Below the pieces are notes generated by a model. It ran no database searches. It saw only the letters and a list, made by a program, of their open reading frames with translations, and had not been told where the DNA came from. Made by a program: the position numbers and the translations under genes. From Larix kaempferi (Eukaryota; Streptophyta; Pinopsida; Pinales; Pinaceae): DNA of 64,000 nucleotides. The stretch is from NCBI GenBank assembly GCA_027924585.1, contig BSBM01001662.1, positions 124,001 to 188,000 on the forward strand, given 5' to 3'. Shown here one piece after another: positions 10,184 through 20,660 of the stretch (positions are counted from its first letter, which is position 1; every line of letters starts with the position of its first letter).

Positions 10184-12129
10184 GGCATTGATGTAAACAC
10201 CTCATGAAGTTGTGCATAATCATCTCATGAAATTTTCCACTTCATCTGTGTTTGTCGTAGTACTCCCCCTGTGTGTACTCCCCCGTTGTTCTTGTCAGTT
10301 TGATCTTTTACTCATCTTTGCATCATGTTGTCAATGCTCTTCCTTGTGTTCTTGCTTCTTGAGCAGATTGCATGCTTCATGAACTTTCTCAGCTGCTTTT
10401 TGTCTCTGCGTTGATCACATGCTTCATGAAAATTCTCCCCCTTTGATATAAATGGAAAAGAGGTGCCATCAATACACAATTATAGTTTCTCCTTTCTTCT
10501 GTTATCCTTTGAGAATCTACTTGCTGGGACTACTCCCCCTATTTCATGCTCCATTCTTTTGCTGGGGTCTCTAGACTGATTTGAGTTACTTAGCACCCTA
10601 TATATTATCTCTGTAATAGTCTTGGATAAGCTCCCCCTGTACAATTGATATCATCCTTCTATCTTGATCTTCTGTTCCTGTCATATCAATCATCAATCTT
10701 TCATCATTCCTTGTGCAATCTTCCATGCCCTCTTCTTGTTGTGTTTACTATGGAATGTCGAATTCCATCTGCTTATGTTTTTGCACTGTCTTTCTCGTTG
10801 ATTTCTTCCTACGTATACATATTCTTTTTGTCGTACTTACTGTGCTATGACAGATCATTGAACATACCTTTCCTGACGTCCCATATCTCACCATGACAAC
10901 CAAATATTTCACACAAATTTCCACCTATCAGCTAGTTTGGTAATAAAGCAATGTGACAAACAATTTGTGTGGAAATTGTGATATGTCAAATTCGTACTTG
11001 AGCCTTTTGGAAAACATCATTCCAGTTGCACAGAACAATGAAATATATTTCCTCTTTTTGTCTTTTCCCAAATTCATTAACTCATGCAATTACTTTTGGT
11101 GTCTCCATAACCAGCTTCAAGTCGCACGGATATGAATGTCATTAAATCCAAGTCCCTTCAACTTAATTTTCACACGTGTGAACAACTTCCTTTCGATTCT
11201 ATAAGAAAGTTGTGAATTGTCTAGTTTATCACCATTTTTCTTATGTCTCCTTTCTTTCTATATGTCTTGTTTTCCTTGAGACTTTCATCATGTATCCCTT
11301 CTTCCAGAGGTTTAACGATTCTCTTCATAGTGTGCACCTTGTGGTTCAGTCGCAACAGGTAGAGTTCACATGATTGAGAGTCGACATGGGGATTTAGAAA
11401 GGACAAATGAAGGAGTCCGAGTTCAACCATTGGTACGCTCATTCACAAGTAAATCATAGCAATGCAGAGGGATTGTCTTGTTTGGGAAAGCGAGCATAAT
11501 TTCTAGAGCAGCAACAACAATAGATTTTTGATATGTTGAACACGATTTAGGCTGAGCAATCTACTATTAATTTGTCATCTACAACTCTGCAACTATATCC
11601 TCTACATCCAAGCTCTGAATTCATTGATTTTATTTAAATGGATTTGGAACTTCGACTTCCACATCAACTAGCCAACCATGATACGGATATAGACCTTGAA
11701 TTGCGGCTTGGAATTACCCCCGTAATTCTCAATTTTGCATGATATGACCTCAAATTTTTTTTCCTCGGCATGATTCCTCTTTTGTTTTTCAACTATGTTC
11801 TCAGCGACAGAGGACTCATGCATTTTGTAAACATAATTTTTGAATATAATACAAGTTTTGTTTATGTATCTTTGCAGACTCATGCTTCTTATTGGAAATG
11901 CTTATTTGAATGTTTCTTTACTCTGTATCATTTTTGTGCACTTTGTGCGGCAATTTAACTACAACACTTCACAACAACTATTTGAAAATACGTGCATATC
12001 CTTTTGCAACATAACATTAATGCAACCAACTTTAAGTATTCTCTAACTGCAATACTTCACTAACACTTTCCTTGAATTCCTAATGATTGTTGTGTTGAAT
12101 TCAAGGATCTTACTTAACCTATTACATAT
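10184..12129. other. Non-coding internal region of the old copia-type element, copy B
   Basis: This is the duplicate of 4938-6587, with the extra ~293 bp at 10222-10514. Small frames at 11221-11442 (-), 11668-11883 (-) and 11770-11958 (+) are the counterparts of those in copy A. None resembles a known retroelement domain, and substitutions between the copies change residues freely. Confidence 0.5.
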
Positions 12130-14273
12130 TAGCAAGAAAAGTAGCAATTGCTTGTTTCTTTAGACACACTTGGTTTGTCAGATTCTTCTCCACTAACTTG
12201 AGAAGTTTTCTTTACCCATGTTTTCATGTGCGCACTTCCATTTTGATATTGTGCCTAAGTAACTTCTCTTTTGGTCATTGTATTGTGATTTCTTTTGGGA
12301 AACATGTTTTCATCTGGGAAATTTATTGTTCTTCGACAATACATAGCTTTATGTCCGAAGCCATCACAAACATAACATCTCATAGTTTGACAATACTTCA
12401 CAATACTGCCAATGCAATTGCACCTTGCACACTTTATTGTATTAATCCTTCTTCTAGTAGTATAATGAAAAGAATTGTAATTACTGAAGGAATTATCATA
12501 CCTAAATGATTTCATTCAATTTGGACCTTGCTTACTGTCACAGAATATGTCAGTTGGTTTTTCATAGCCAATTCTTGACTTTTTTGCTGGTGATCTTTGA
12601 TCATTCATAATATTATTCAGGATTGATGTGCTACTTTTGAATTTGTTCAACGTTTCATCCTCAAGACCAGCCTTGTCACTTCCTGATTGTGCGCAATTAA
12701 GAGTATCACTCATGATGTGATCTTGAACTTGTTTATTTCCCTTTATTTTGATCAACTTGTCTTCTAAACGAGATATCTCTCTATCCTTCAATTCAATATG
12801 ATTTGTCAACATCGTATTTTTCTGTGCCAATTCTTCCAAATAAGTCACCAATACAAATTTCTCTTCTTCAAGCACTTCGATCTTGTCTACTTCACAATTT
12901 AGTTGTTTGTCATAGTTCATCACCTTTTCACGAACCTATTTATCAAGAGATTCTTGAAACTCTTTAGCTTGCTTGAACTATTCTTCATACTTCGACAGTT
13001 GGTATTGTAAGAGTTTACTCTTCGTTCTTGACTTCTTCAATTCATCCAGGGAACTAACTAGTTCACCTTCCCAATCAACCTCTACAGGTTCTTCTTCTTC
13101 AGATTGACTATCAGATTTAATTTCTATGACAGGATTTGAAGGTGTATTGAAGGATCCACTAAAGAAAGAATTATCCAGTGATCCTGGTTTTCTTTGCGCA
13201 ACTGGTGTGTCCTTCTTGACTGACAAACAACTCTTCTCCTTTTCTTCACTGCTTTCTTATTCTACAAAGGCCATGAATACTACCTCTTTTGGCTTATCAA
13301 TGATATCACTTTCTTCGGATAAATTGTTGTCTTCCTTAGTATACAAACTCTTCCTTTGTTTTGGAACTTTATTACTATTATCAAATCTGTCCCGAGTGCA
13401 CACCATATTTCATTCATGGGAGCTAGCTTCTTCCTCGTTGCCGCTATCTCCATCTTCCTTGTTTGGACACTTTGGAGCAAACTATCCTATCCCTCCACAC
13501 ATGAAACAATTGAAAGACAATTTATTCTTATACTTACCACGTCCTCTTTTCATCTTCCTTACGAAGTTTGACTCTACTTCATCTAATTCATTACAAGAGT
13601 CCTCATCATGTTCATTTTTAGCCTTTCTAGTGGCTTTAAAGGTCATTTCTTTTTTGATAGGATTTTCTTTCTATGTTCGCATCTCATATGTAGTCAAGAT
13701 CCCTTGAAGCTCATCCTTTGTTAAGTCAGCAAGATTGTATTTATCTTCTAACACAGATACCTTTGTGTCAAATATTGGAGGCAGAGTTCTCAGTATATTC
13801 TGTACTACTGATTCTTCTTCTAGAGTAGCTCCAGGACTCTTGATAGAATTCACTAACTCATCAACTCACAAGAAGTAAGAAGCAATATTCTCCTCACCTT
13901 TCATTGTCAAGGATTCATACAATCCAGAGTAATTATGCAGCTTTTCCTTCTTGACTTTCTCGTCACCTTCGTAGACATTTCTGAGTTTATCCCATACATC
14001 CTTGGCTGAGGGACAATACATCACCTTAATAAATTTAGTGTCTGTTAACCCACATAATAGTTTGTTTCTGGCTCTTGCATTGCATTTATACAGTCTCTTC
14101 TCAACTGGATAAACTGGTGCAATTTTTGGGACATTATAACCATCCCCAATGGACTACCAGACATCATCTTCGAGAGATTGAAAATATACTTCCATCCTCA
14201 TCCTCTAGACGGTGTAGTTGGTGCCATCAAACCTTTGTGCTCTGTTAGTTGAGATACCTTCCTGCTTGTCCAT
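12130..14273 (-). pseudogene. Copia-type gag gene, decayed
   Basis: The likely start ATG is at 14273 (minus), 49 bp inside the primer-binding site. The first frame begins MDKQEGISTNRAQRFDGTNY and continues 'VWRMRMEVYFQSLED', the usual N-terminus of copia gag. The UBN2-type gag core follows ('LRTLPPIFDTKVSVLEDKYNL', 13671-13853). Then come a stretch with knuckle-like 'CPNKED' and acidic residues (13280-13480), a Ser/Glu-rich part (12978-13226), a coiled coil (12516-12923) and two zinc knuckles (12255-12515: CARCNCIGSIVKYC with H replaced by S, then intact CYVCDGFGHKAMYC). Several stops and frameshifts interrupt it. It is unusually long for copia gag, like Sirevirus-type elements, but I cannot confirm the lineage. 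Confidence 0.7.
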
Positions 14274-14321
14274 ATCTACACATGGATATGTCTTCCATAT
14301 GTTAAGTTGTTACTAGAGACA

Positions 14322-14336
14322 CCCACTCTAATGCCA
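14322..14336 (-). other. Primer-binding site of the old copia-type element
   Basis: On the minus strand TGGCATTAGAGTGGG lies 2 bp after the LTR end (...CCAACA). It is a degraded match to the initiator-Met tRNA 3' end (TGGTATCAGAGC) used by most plant copia elements. Confidence 0.6.
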
Positions 14337-14338
14337 AT

Positions 14339-14780
14339 TGTTGGAATCTACTTAATACCGAGAGGGGGAGTGAATCCATATTATAGTAGTTATGAACAAT
14401 TTTTAACTTCTTAATGGATTAATCTGAACTTAGATTATGCATCCACATAAACAATAACATTCATCATGACATGAGCACAATACAAATAACACATAGAGTT
14501 TTGTGTGGAAACTCAAATGGGAGGAAACCAAGGAATGATATCTTATAATATAAAGATTACATTCATTGAAGCACCAACTAGAAGGAGGCACCAACCCCCT
14601 GGTTTTACAGGAAACAACCTAAAGGAAGCACCAACTCCCTGATTTACCAACTTCAACTGGAAGGAGGCACCGACCCTTGCTCCTTTCCCCTTCTTGTCGC
14701 TATGATATAAAAGAAGAAGAAATTACTTTGTTGTTCTTCCGATCTGTGCACTCTTTAGATTAACTAATGTTTGAGATGAG
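14339..14780 (-). repeat. 5' LTR of the old copia-type element, inner segment
   Basis: On the plus strand the segment starts TGTTGGAATC next to the primer-binding site, with 'gagagggggagtgaat', a sequence typical of plant copia LTR ends. It contains three near-repeats of 'aggaggcaccaac' (14580-14670). It is interrupted near 14780 by a Penelope-like element; the LTR resumes after ~15946. Confidence 0.55.
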
Positions 14781-14787
14781 TTCATAT

Positions 14788-14869
14788 GGAGAACCTGTGT
14801 GTGGTTTTTGTACTCTACGTACGTTTCGGACTGCTCAGTTGAGTCCATCATCAGGAGAATGTTTGGCTC
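14788..14869 (-). ncRNA. Hammerhead-ribozyme-like motif (minimal type I)
   Basis: Read on the minus strand: core box CTGATGA (14848-14854), stem II GGACT (14842-14846) paired with AGTCC (14828-14832) around a 9 nt loop, core GAAA (14824-14827), and a two-base-pair stem III AC/GT with a GTAC loop (14817-14823 region). The expected cleavage triplet GTA follows, then stem I CTC/GAG (14855-14857 with 14813-14815). A possible outer helix pairs GAGCC (14865-14869) with GGTTCTC (14789-14795). Very short stem III is the form known from Penelope-like elements and retrozymes. One extra U lies between A9 and stem II, so activity is uncertain. Confidence 0.6.
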
Positions 14870-14894
14870 ATTATTAAATATGTGCTTAATGTCC

Positions 14895-15899
14895 TTTATT
14901 AATATTAGTTTTTAATTTTTGCTATTAATTTTTAATTTATTATTGAGACTAATGTCGGCTGACTTGTTTGTTGTTGTTCTTAATTTTTGATATAAATTTT
15001 TAATTTATTTATTGAGGCTTAATGTTGGCCGACTTCTTCTTGTTGTTTTTTTAAAAGGTTTAGAATTGGTTTCCAAGATTCGCTGAGAATTAATCCATCA
15101 TCCCTGTTAAAATTTTTTGGTTGTTTTTCGATTTCCAAAGCTTCACGGATTCGTCTCTTATTGTAATGTTCCTCCATAGCTATGACTTTAGCCTTCTCTA
15201 TGCAAATGTGGTGATTAGTTTTTTTGGAGTGTTCAGCTACTGCTGAATTTTTTGTTCTTTCATGTTTTATGTCTGCGCAATGTTCTTTTAGCCTTGTTTT
15301 TATTGATCTTCCCGTCTCTCCAATGTACTCATCCTCACATGAACAAGGAAATGAATATACTCCTTTTTTGAGCATGGGATCAACTGGATCTTTTGCTTTA
15401 TTAATATTAGTTTTTAATTTTTGCTATTAATTTTTAATTTATTATTAAGCTAATGTCGGCTGACTTGTTTGTTGTTGTTTTTAATTTTTGATATAAATTT
15501 TTAATTTATTTATTGAGGCTTAATGTTGGCCGACTTCTTCTTGTTGTTTTTTTAAAAGGTTTAGAATTGGTTTCCAAGATTCGCTGAGAATTAATCCATC
15601 ATCCCTGTTAAAATTTTTTGGTTGTTTTTCGATTTCCAAAGCTTCACGGATTCGTCTCTTATTGTAATGTTCCTCCACAGCTATGACTTTAGCCTTCTTT
15701 ATGCAAATGTGGTGATTAGTTTTTTTGGAGTGTTCAGCTACTGCTGAATTTTTTGTTCTTTCATGTTTTATGTCTATGCAATGTTCTTTTAACCTTGTTT
15801 TTATTGATCTTTGCATCTCTCCAATGTACTCATCCCCACATGAACAAGGAAATGAATATACTCCTTTTTTGAGCATGGGATCAACTGGATCTTTTGCTT
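14895..15899. repeat. Two tandem 503 bp units of the Penelope-like tail
   Basis: Unit 1 (about 14895-15397) and unit 2 (about 15398-15899) are roughly 98% identical. Each begins 'ctttattaatattag' and ends 'caactggatcttttg'. The plus-strand left part is the 3'UTR ('tttttaattt' repeats, 'gttggccgacttcttc'), and the right part is the endonuclease coding sequence. Confidence 0.8.
15019..15375 (-). pseudogene. GIY-YIG endonuclease domain of Penelope-like element, unit 1
   Basis: The 118-residue open frame starts MLKKGVYSFPCSC and continues EDEYIGETGRSIKTRLKEH. This is the GIY-YIG signature (here G-V-Y ... Y-I-G) with the conserved Arg of 'RLKEH'. A His-containing segment follows (HSKKTNHHICIE), then 'HYNKRRIREALEIEK' with the Glu expected to bind metal, and a hydrophobic end 'SWKPILNLL'. 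In the family this domain nicks the target DNA for integration. The frame is open, but the RT needed for mobility is absent, and its 5' end is the junction with unit 2, so it is a remnant. Confidence 0.75.
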
Positions 15900-15939
15900 T
15901 GTCCAACATAATGTTCATTCTGTTGTGCGCACCTTCCAT
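15520..15939 (-). pseudogene. GIY-YIG endonuclease domain of Penelope-like element, unit 2
   Basis: The 139-residue open frame is nearly identical to unit 1 but extends 21 residues further upstream (MEGAHNRMNIMLDKAKDPVD), which is the linker before the endonuclease in Penelope-like proteins. Two motif changes distinguish it: YIGEMQRS for YIGETGRS, and CGDEY for CEDEY. The T-G to M-Q change next to the catalytic Tyr/Arg region may be damaging. The 5' truncation falls at about 15940, where similarity to retroelement coding sequence ends. Confidence 0.75.
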
Positions 15940-15945
15940 AAGATT

Positions 15946-16417
15946 GAGATATTGTAATCATTTTTTTGTGTCACAAAATTCACTTGAACATATCAACCAA
16001 ATATACTTGACTTCATACTTCACAACCAGTGTATTGTTGCATCATCTTTGGCAGGATGCGCTTAGGTTTAGTATGTTGTTCGATTTCTACGCTTCTACAA
16101 CTTCAACTGACACTGCGCATATTCTGATGAACTGTTGCTCCAAATTTGTGCATCGGTATCAGGTGAGTCTATGCACCTTCTGAGATATGTCTATTATGTC
16201 ATGGTGCAACATTCTTTAGATAAGTCGTGACCTTCTATGCATCATATTTAATAGGCCTTTCTGTTTTTTTCACTTGTCTCATATCATCCTTATCATAATG
16301 CACACCCTTTACTATGCATCTACTCTATCTTAGCGCATTAGATAAACTACTTTAATTTGTGCATCAGAAGATATACTTCAAGTTAGTCTTTGCACCTCTT
16401 TCTTAGATCATCTGTGA
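15946..16417 (-). repeat. 5' LTR of the old copia-type element, middle segment
   Basis: About 470 bp lie between the Penelope-like element and the gypsy insertion. No coding domain was found. Its right end (CTGTC, 16418-16422) is the target duplication of the gypsy element, and the sequence continues in style after 23160 (repeated 'gtgca...ctcttc...agatcat' units occur on both sides). Confidence 0.45.
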
Positions 16418-16422
16418 CTGTC

Positions 16423-17424
16423 TAGGGCAAGGTCGGTCGGTTGTACCTTCTTGCTTATCAATAACACACGACACACACACGTTCACATGGATTGGATGTA
16501 AACAGGATGCCAAAAGCTGGCTTCTTTTTCTTCCACAAATCAATTACAATGCAAATGCAAGGAAATGTAAACAACTAAACTATTTTGGCCTCATCCTATT
16601 ACAATATACAGAAGTAAAATGTGTGTGTTCTCTGTGTGCGACCATCACCCTCTCACGGCCTCTGCTGAATGAAAGCGCTCGCTGAGCTGTGGATATGATC
16701 TCTACTATGCTCGGTTGATGCATGAACGTTCTCTCCAATCTACTAATCAACTCTCGAGTGACTGCTCCTCTGTTCCTATGCACTGGTATTCTAACCTGCT
16801 GCTGCTCTGCTACTCATCCCGAGCTCCACTCTAGTCCCTGAGACACTCTTCCTCTACTCATCGAATCATCCAAATCATGTAAACCTGCATTTGTTAGCGA
16901 CCTCTTCATTGCTGAACAACCTCCTCCTATGGTGACATATGTCGTGATCCCAACCACCATCAATAACTACTCATTACTTCCTTAGCAACCCAGAATGGCT
17001 GCCAAGTAGTCACCTCGACTTTTGAACTCCTCTGACACTACTACAGTAGTCATCCCTACGTCACGACCATACTATCTCTCACTAGCCTTCGACTTACCCG
17101 TCAGATTTACTTCGCTCTTTAGGATTTTCCAGTCCACCCCTTTCTCCATGGTTGGATATTTCCCAAAACCTGTCAGTATTGCGGTTCGACCACCTATCGA
17201 CCTACAACGCCTTTCGTTGCAACCTTATCATCTGTCGACCTTTGACATGTTGACTCTCGACATTTCACTCCTTCTGTCAGTCGCATATCGACTGGTCATG
17301 CTCGACTTATTGAATTCGACAACCAATCTGCTTTCGCACCAGTGGTCGTCGGCATTCACCCTGGTCGACTGCTCATGTCAATCAAATTCGACTGACCTAC
17401 CTAGGCCCCGATGCTCCTGCATCA
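16423..17424 (-). repeat. 3' LTR of the gypsy element
   Basis: It is about 1,002 bp and ends '...gctcctgcatca' on the plus strand, which is TGATGCAGGAGC as the LTR start. Its other end is degraded (TAGGGCAAGG in place of TGTT...). The purine-rich AACTTGGGGAGTC adjoining at 17425-17437 (minus) is the likely polypurine tract. Confidence 0.75.
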
Positions 17425-17603
17425 GACTCCCCAAGTTAAAAATAACTTGACTGATCCGTCAGTATCTTGAATTCTTCTTCAAAAATCCATGTGGCCTCCT
17501 GCAACTCATCATCATTCCTTCGCAAACTATGCGTCTTTCCAACTTCACGTTCTTCTAACACTTCAGCGATTTCCTCCTTGTGTCGGTCTAGAATCTACAC
17601 TGT

Positions 17604-20600
17604 CTAGTCGACGTTTGACACTTCCGCGCTTCCGCTGCTTGATCTCTCTTCGAACTTGTATTGATCTGATACATTGAACCTTGGTGAAATGCTCAAGTCC
17701 TTTGGTAGCTCCAACATATAAGCATTGTCCGAAATCTTCCTCAGAATCTTACATGGTCCAATCTTCTTCAGCTTCAGCTTGTCATATGGTCCTGTTTGAA
17801 ATCTCTCCTTCTGCAAATGTGCATAGACTAAGTCTCCTCCGTTAAAAGACTGTAGCCTCTTCTTCCTGTCGGCTCTCAACTTGTATGCCGCATTACTCTT
17901 CTCAATGCGCTTACGCACATCTTCATGCACTTATTTCATATGCTCTACAAATGATTTTGCATCCACGCTTTTCCTGATTTCTATTGGTAAATCGACCAAA
18001 TCTACCACTCCATATGGGCTTAGTCCTTGAACAATCTGGAATGGGCTCAAACCTGTCAATCGATTTAAAGAATTGTTGTACGCGAACTCTACTTGCACCA
18101 AGATGTTCTCCCATTGCTTGGGTCTGTCGGTCGTCAAACATCTCAGAAGGTTTCCCATACTTATATTCACCATCTCGGTCTGTCCATCTTCCTGGGGATG
18201 ATATGCCGAGATGAACTGCAACTTCGTGTCCAGTTTCTTCGATAGAGTTCTCCAGAAATGTCCCATAAATTTGGTATCTTTGTTCGACGTGATACTCTTC
18301 GGAAAACAATGCAATCTGATTATCTCCTTGAAGAATAGAACAACAATGCTTATGGCGTCACTTGTCTTTTGACACAGAATAAAGTGTGCCATCTTCAAAA
18401 ATCTGTCGACTACAACAAAGATTGATTCGCTTCCTTGCTACATCTTCGACAATCCTAGCACAAAATCCATGCTCAGGTGCTCCCATGGGGTATTTGGAAC
18501 TGGTAATGGTGTATACAACCCCATATTCCGACTTCTCCCTTTTTGCAACTGGAAAAGGTGACAATGTCATACCCACTTACCGACATATGTCATCATTCCT
18601 GGCCAATAATACTTTTCCTCAACCAACGCCTTGGTCTTATCGATGCCAAAATGACCTGCTAATCCTCCATTTTGTAGTTCTCGGATTAGGTTCTCTCTTA
18701 CTGTTGTCCCCTGAATAGGTATCCTTCTTGGATGAAATAATCCAAGTATGGAGTTCTGTCTTCACCGACTCTATTCCTGTTTCCTGAACTGTCGTCGTGT
18801 TCAGCAATGCAACTCTTCGACTCAGCACATCGACAACCTTATTCGACTTTCCTGACTTATGTCTCAACATGAAAGTATATCCCTGCAAGAACTCGACCCA
18901 TTTCATTTGCCGTTGATTCAACTTCGACTGAGTATTCAAATACCTCAATGCTTTGTGATCTGTGTACAACACAAGTTCCTTGGGAAACAAATAATGTCTC
19001 CACTTCTTCAATGCTTGGCCAATAGCATAGAACTTGTGGTCATAGACCAAATATTTCCTCTTCGCATTGTCCAAAGTCTAATTGAAGAATGCAATTGGTT
19101 GGCCCTCCTTGCTCAACACTGCTCCAATCTCCATCCCACTCGTGTTGCAATCGAATTGGAAAACTTTGTCAAAATCTAGGAGTACTAACACTAGGCTCTC
19201 AATGACCTTTTCCTTAAACTTGTTGAAATCTCTTTGGGTAGCTTCCATCCACTTAAACTCCCCTTTTCTCATGCACTCTGTCAAAGGTTCACAAATCGGA
19301 CTGAATCCCCAAATGAACTTCCTATAGAAATTGGCAAGTCCATGGAAACTTCGTACTCCAACCTCACTTGTCGGTTCTGGCCAATCCAATATTGCCTTCA
19401 ACGTTTATGGGTCCATCACTAATCCTTTACTTGAGATTACAAATACCAAGTACACAAGTTCTTCCTTCATGAAGAATCATTTTTGCAGGTTCACCATTAG
19501 CTTTTCTTCGTGTAGCTTTCACAACACTTGTCGACTATGCTCCAAGTGCTCTGTCTTGGTTCAAATGAAAATCAGAATGTCGCCTAGGTAGACTATGAAA
19601 AACTTTCCCAATAATGGTTTCAGTACCTCATTCATCAATCACATGAACGTATTGGGTGCATTATTCAATCTGAATGGCATGACTAACCACTCATACAACC
19701 CTTCTTTCATCTTAAAGGTTGTTTTCCATTCATCCCCTTCTCTAACCTGAATTTGGTGATAACCGCTCTTCAAGTTGATCTTTGTGAAGTATCTCTCCCC
19801 ACTTAATCAATCCATCAAGTCATCCATTCTTGGCAATGGAAACTGATACTTGATCGTGATCTTGTTGATAGCTCTGGAGTCTGTACACATCCTCCATTCT
19901 ACACCCTTCTTCAGCGCTAATACTATTGGTATCGCATAAGGGCTCACAATTTCTCTAATCAATCATCTGTCCAAAAAATCTGGGACCTGTCGATTGAGTT
20001 CTTGACCCTCTGCCAGAGTCATTCTATGAATTTCCTTGTTTGGAAAACTCAATCCTGGAATCAAGTCTATCTAATGGGATATGCCTCTCATCGGTGGCAA
20101 TCCCATCGATGCTTCATCGAATACTATGCTCTTGAACTCGTTGAGCATCTTTTTGACTTCGACCGGAATCCTCTCCATTGTCGACCTCTCGACACATGGT
20201 CCCTTCAAAATGCTAGAGAAACATCCTAACTGCTTTTCTTCATCTATGAGGAATTCCTTGGCTGAGCACATCAGCACTCGCTTCTCCCAATAGTTTCTCT
20301 CGCCCTGCTTCCAGTCGGCTTGATCCTCCTGCTTTGGCTTCAGAGTTCTCTGTGTGCCATTTTTCCACACTGTGACTGTGTTGGATTGACCATCATAGAT
20401 CATATTCCGATCACATTTCCATGGTCTCCCTAAAAATAGATGACATGCGTCCATTGGGATTACGTCGCACAGTACACTATCTTCACGCTTCCTGACCTTG
20501 AAGTTAACCAAGCACTGTTTGGTTACCTTGACATGATGTCCTTTCTGCAACCAAGATATCTTGTATGGATTTGGGTGTTCTCGACATCTCAAACCTGCCT

Positions 20601-20660
20601 TTTTGATTACCTCTATCGACACAAGATTCTATGTACTTCCACCATCAACTATGGTCTTGC
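17604..20660 (-). pseudogene. Gypsy pol (protease, RT, RNase H, integrase), decayed
   Basis: Domains in order on the minus strand: a retropepsin with 'IVDGGST' (~20650) and 'MDACHLFLGRPWKCDRN'; RT from ~19990, with '[15 protein letters not shown]' and '[13 protein letters not shown]'; the catalytic box as YLGDIL (~19595), where the second position of the usual Y-L-D-D is Gly; then 'FLGxxNFYRKFI'-type connection (FHGLANFYRKFI, 19078-19401) and RNase H ('VLYTDHKALRYL', 18637-19074). Integrase follows (17931-18398 with 'SAYHPQEDGQTEMVN' and 'NNSLNRLTGLSPFQIV'). The C-terminal region is 17604-17930 ('FNGGDLVYAHLQKERF', 'LKKIGPCKIL'). At least ten stops or shifts break the frame, and the RT catalytic Asp is lost. 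Confidence 0.8.

Larger units (their letters stand above)
7170..12710. repeat. Tandem segmental duplication, copy B (~5.54 kb)
   Basis: This is the second copy of the block at 1911-7169. It starts with the last codons and 3'UTR of the membrane-protein gene, without the rest of that gene, and ends at 'gagtatcact' (12710), where the copia gag continues uninterrupted. It is longer than copy A mainly because it retains ~293 bp (10222-10514) that copy A lacks at 4976. Confidence 0.85.
14788..15939 (-). mobile_element. Penelope-like retroelement tail (GIY-YIG, tandem)
   Basis: Two tandem ~503 bp units each encode the C-terminal GIY-YIG endonuclease of a Penelope-like element on the minus strand. 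A hammerhead-like motif lies just beyond the 3' end. Penelope-like elements are known to have a C-terminal GIY-YIG domain, frequent 5' truncation and partial tandem (pseudo-LTR) copies, and hammerhead ribozymes in those repeats; all three features are seen here. The reverse transcriptase part is missing. The precise insertion boundaries and any target duplication were not resolved. In plants such endonuclease-positive elements are reported from conifers, with proposed ancient transfer from arthropods. Confidence 0.75.

Noticed and set aside
13126-13707. 193-codon plus frame
   Set aside because: It is antisense to the decayed copia gag, whose gag core reads clearly on the minus strand.
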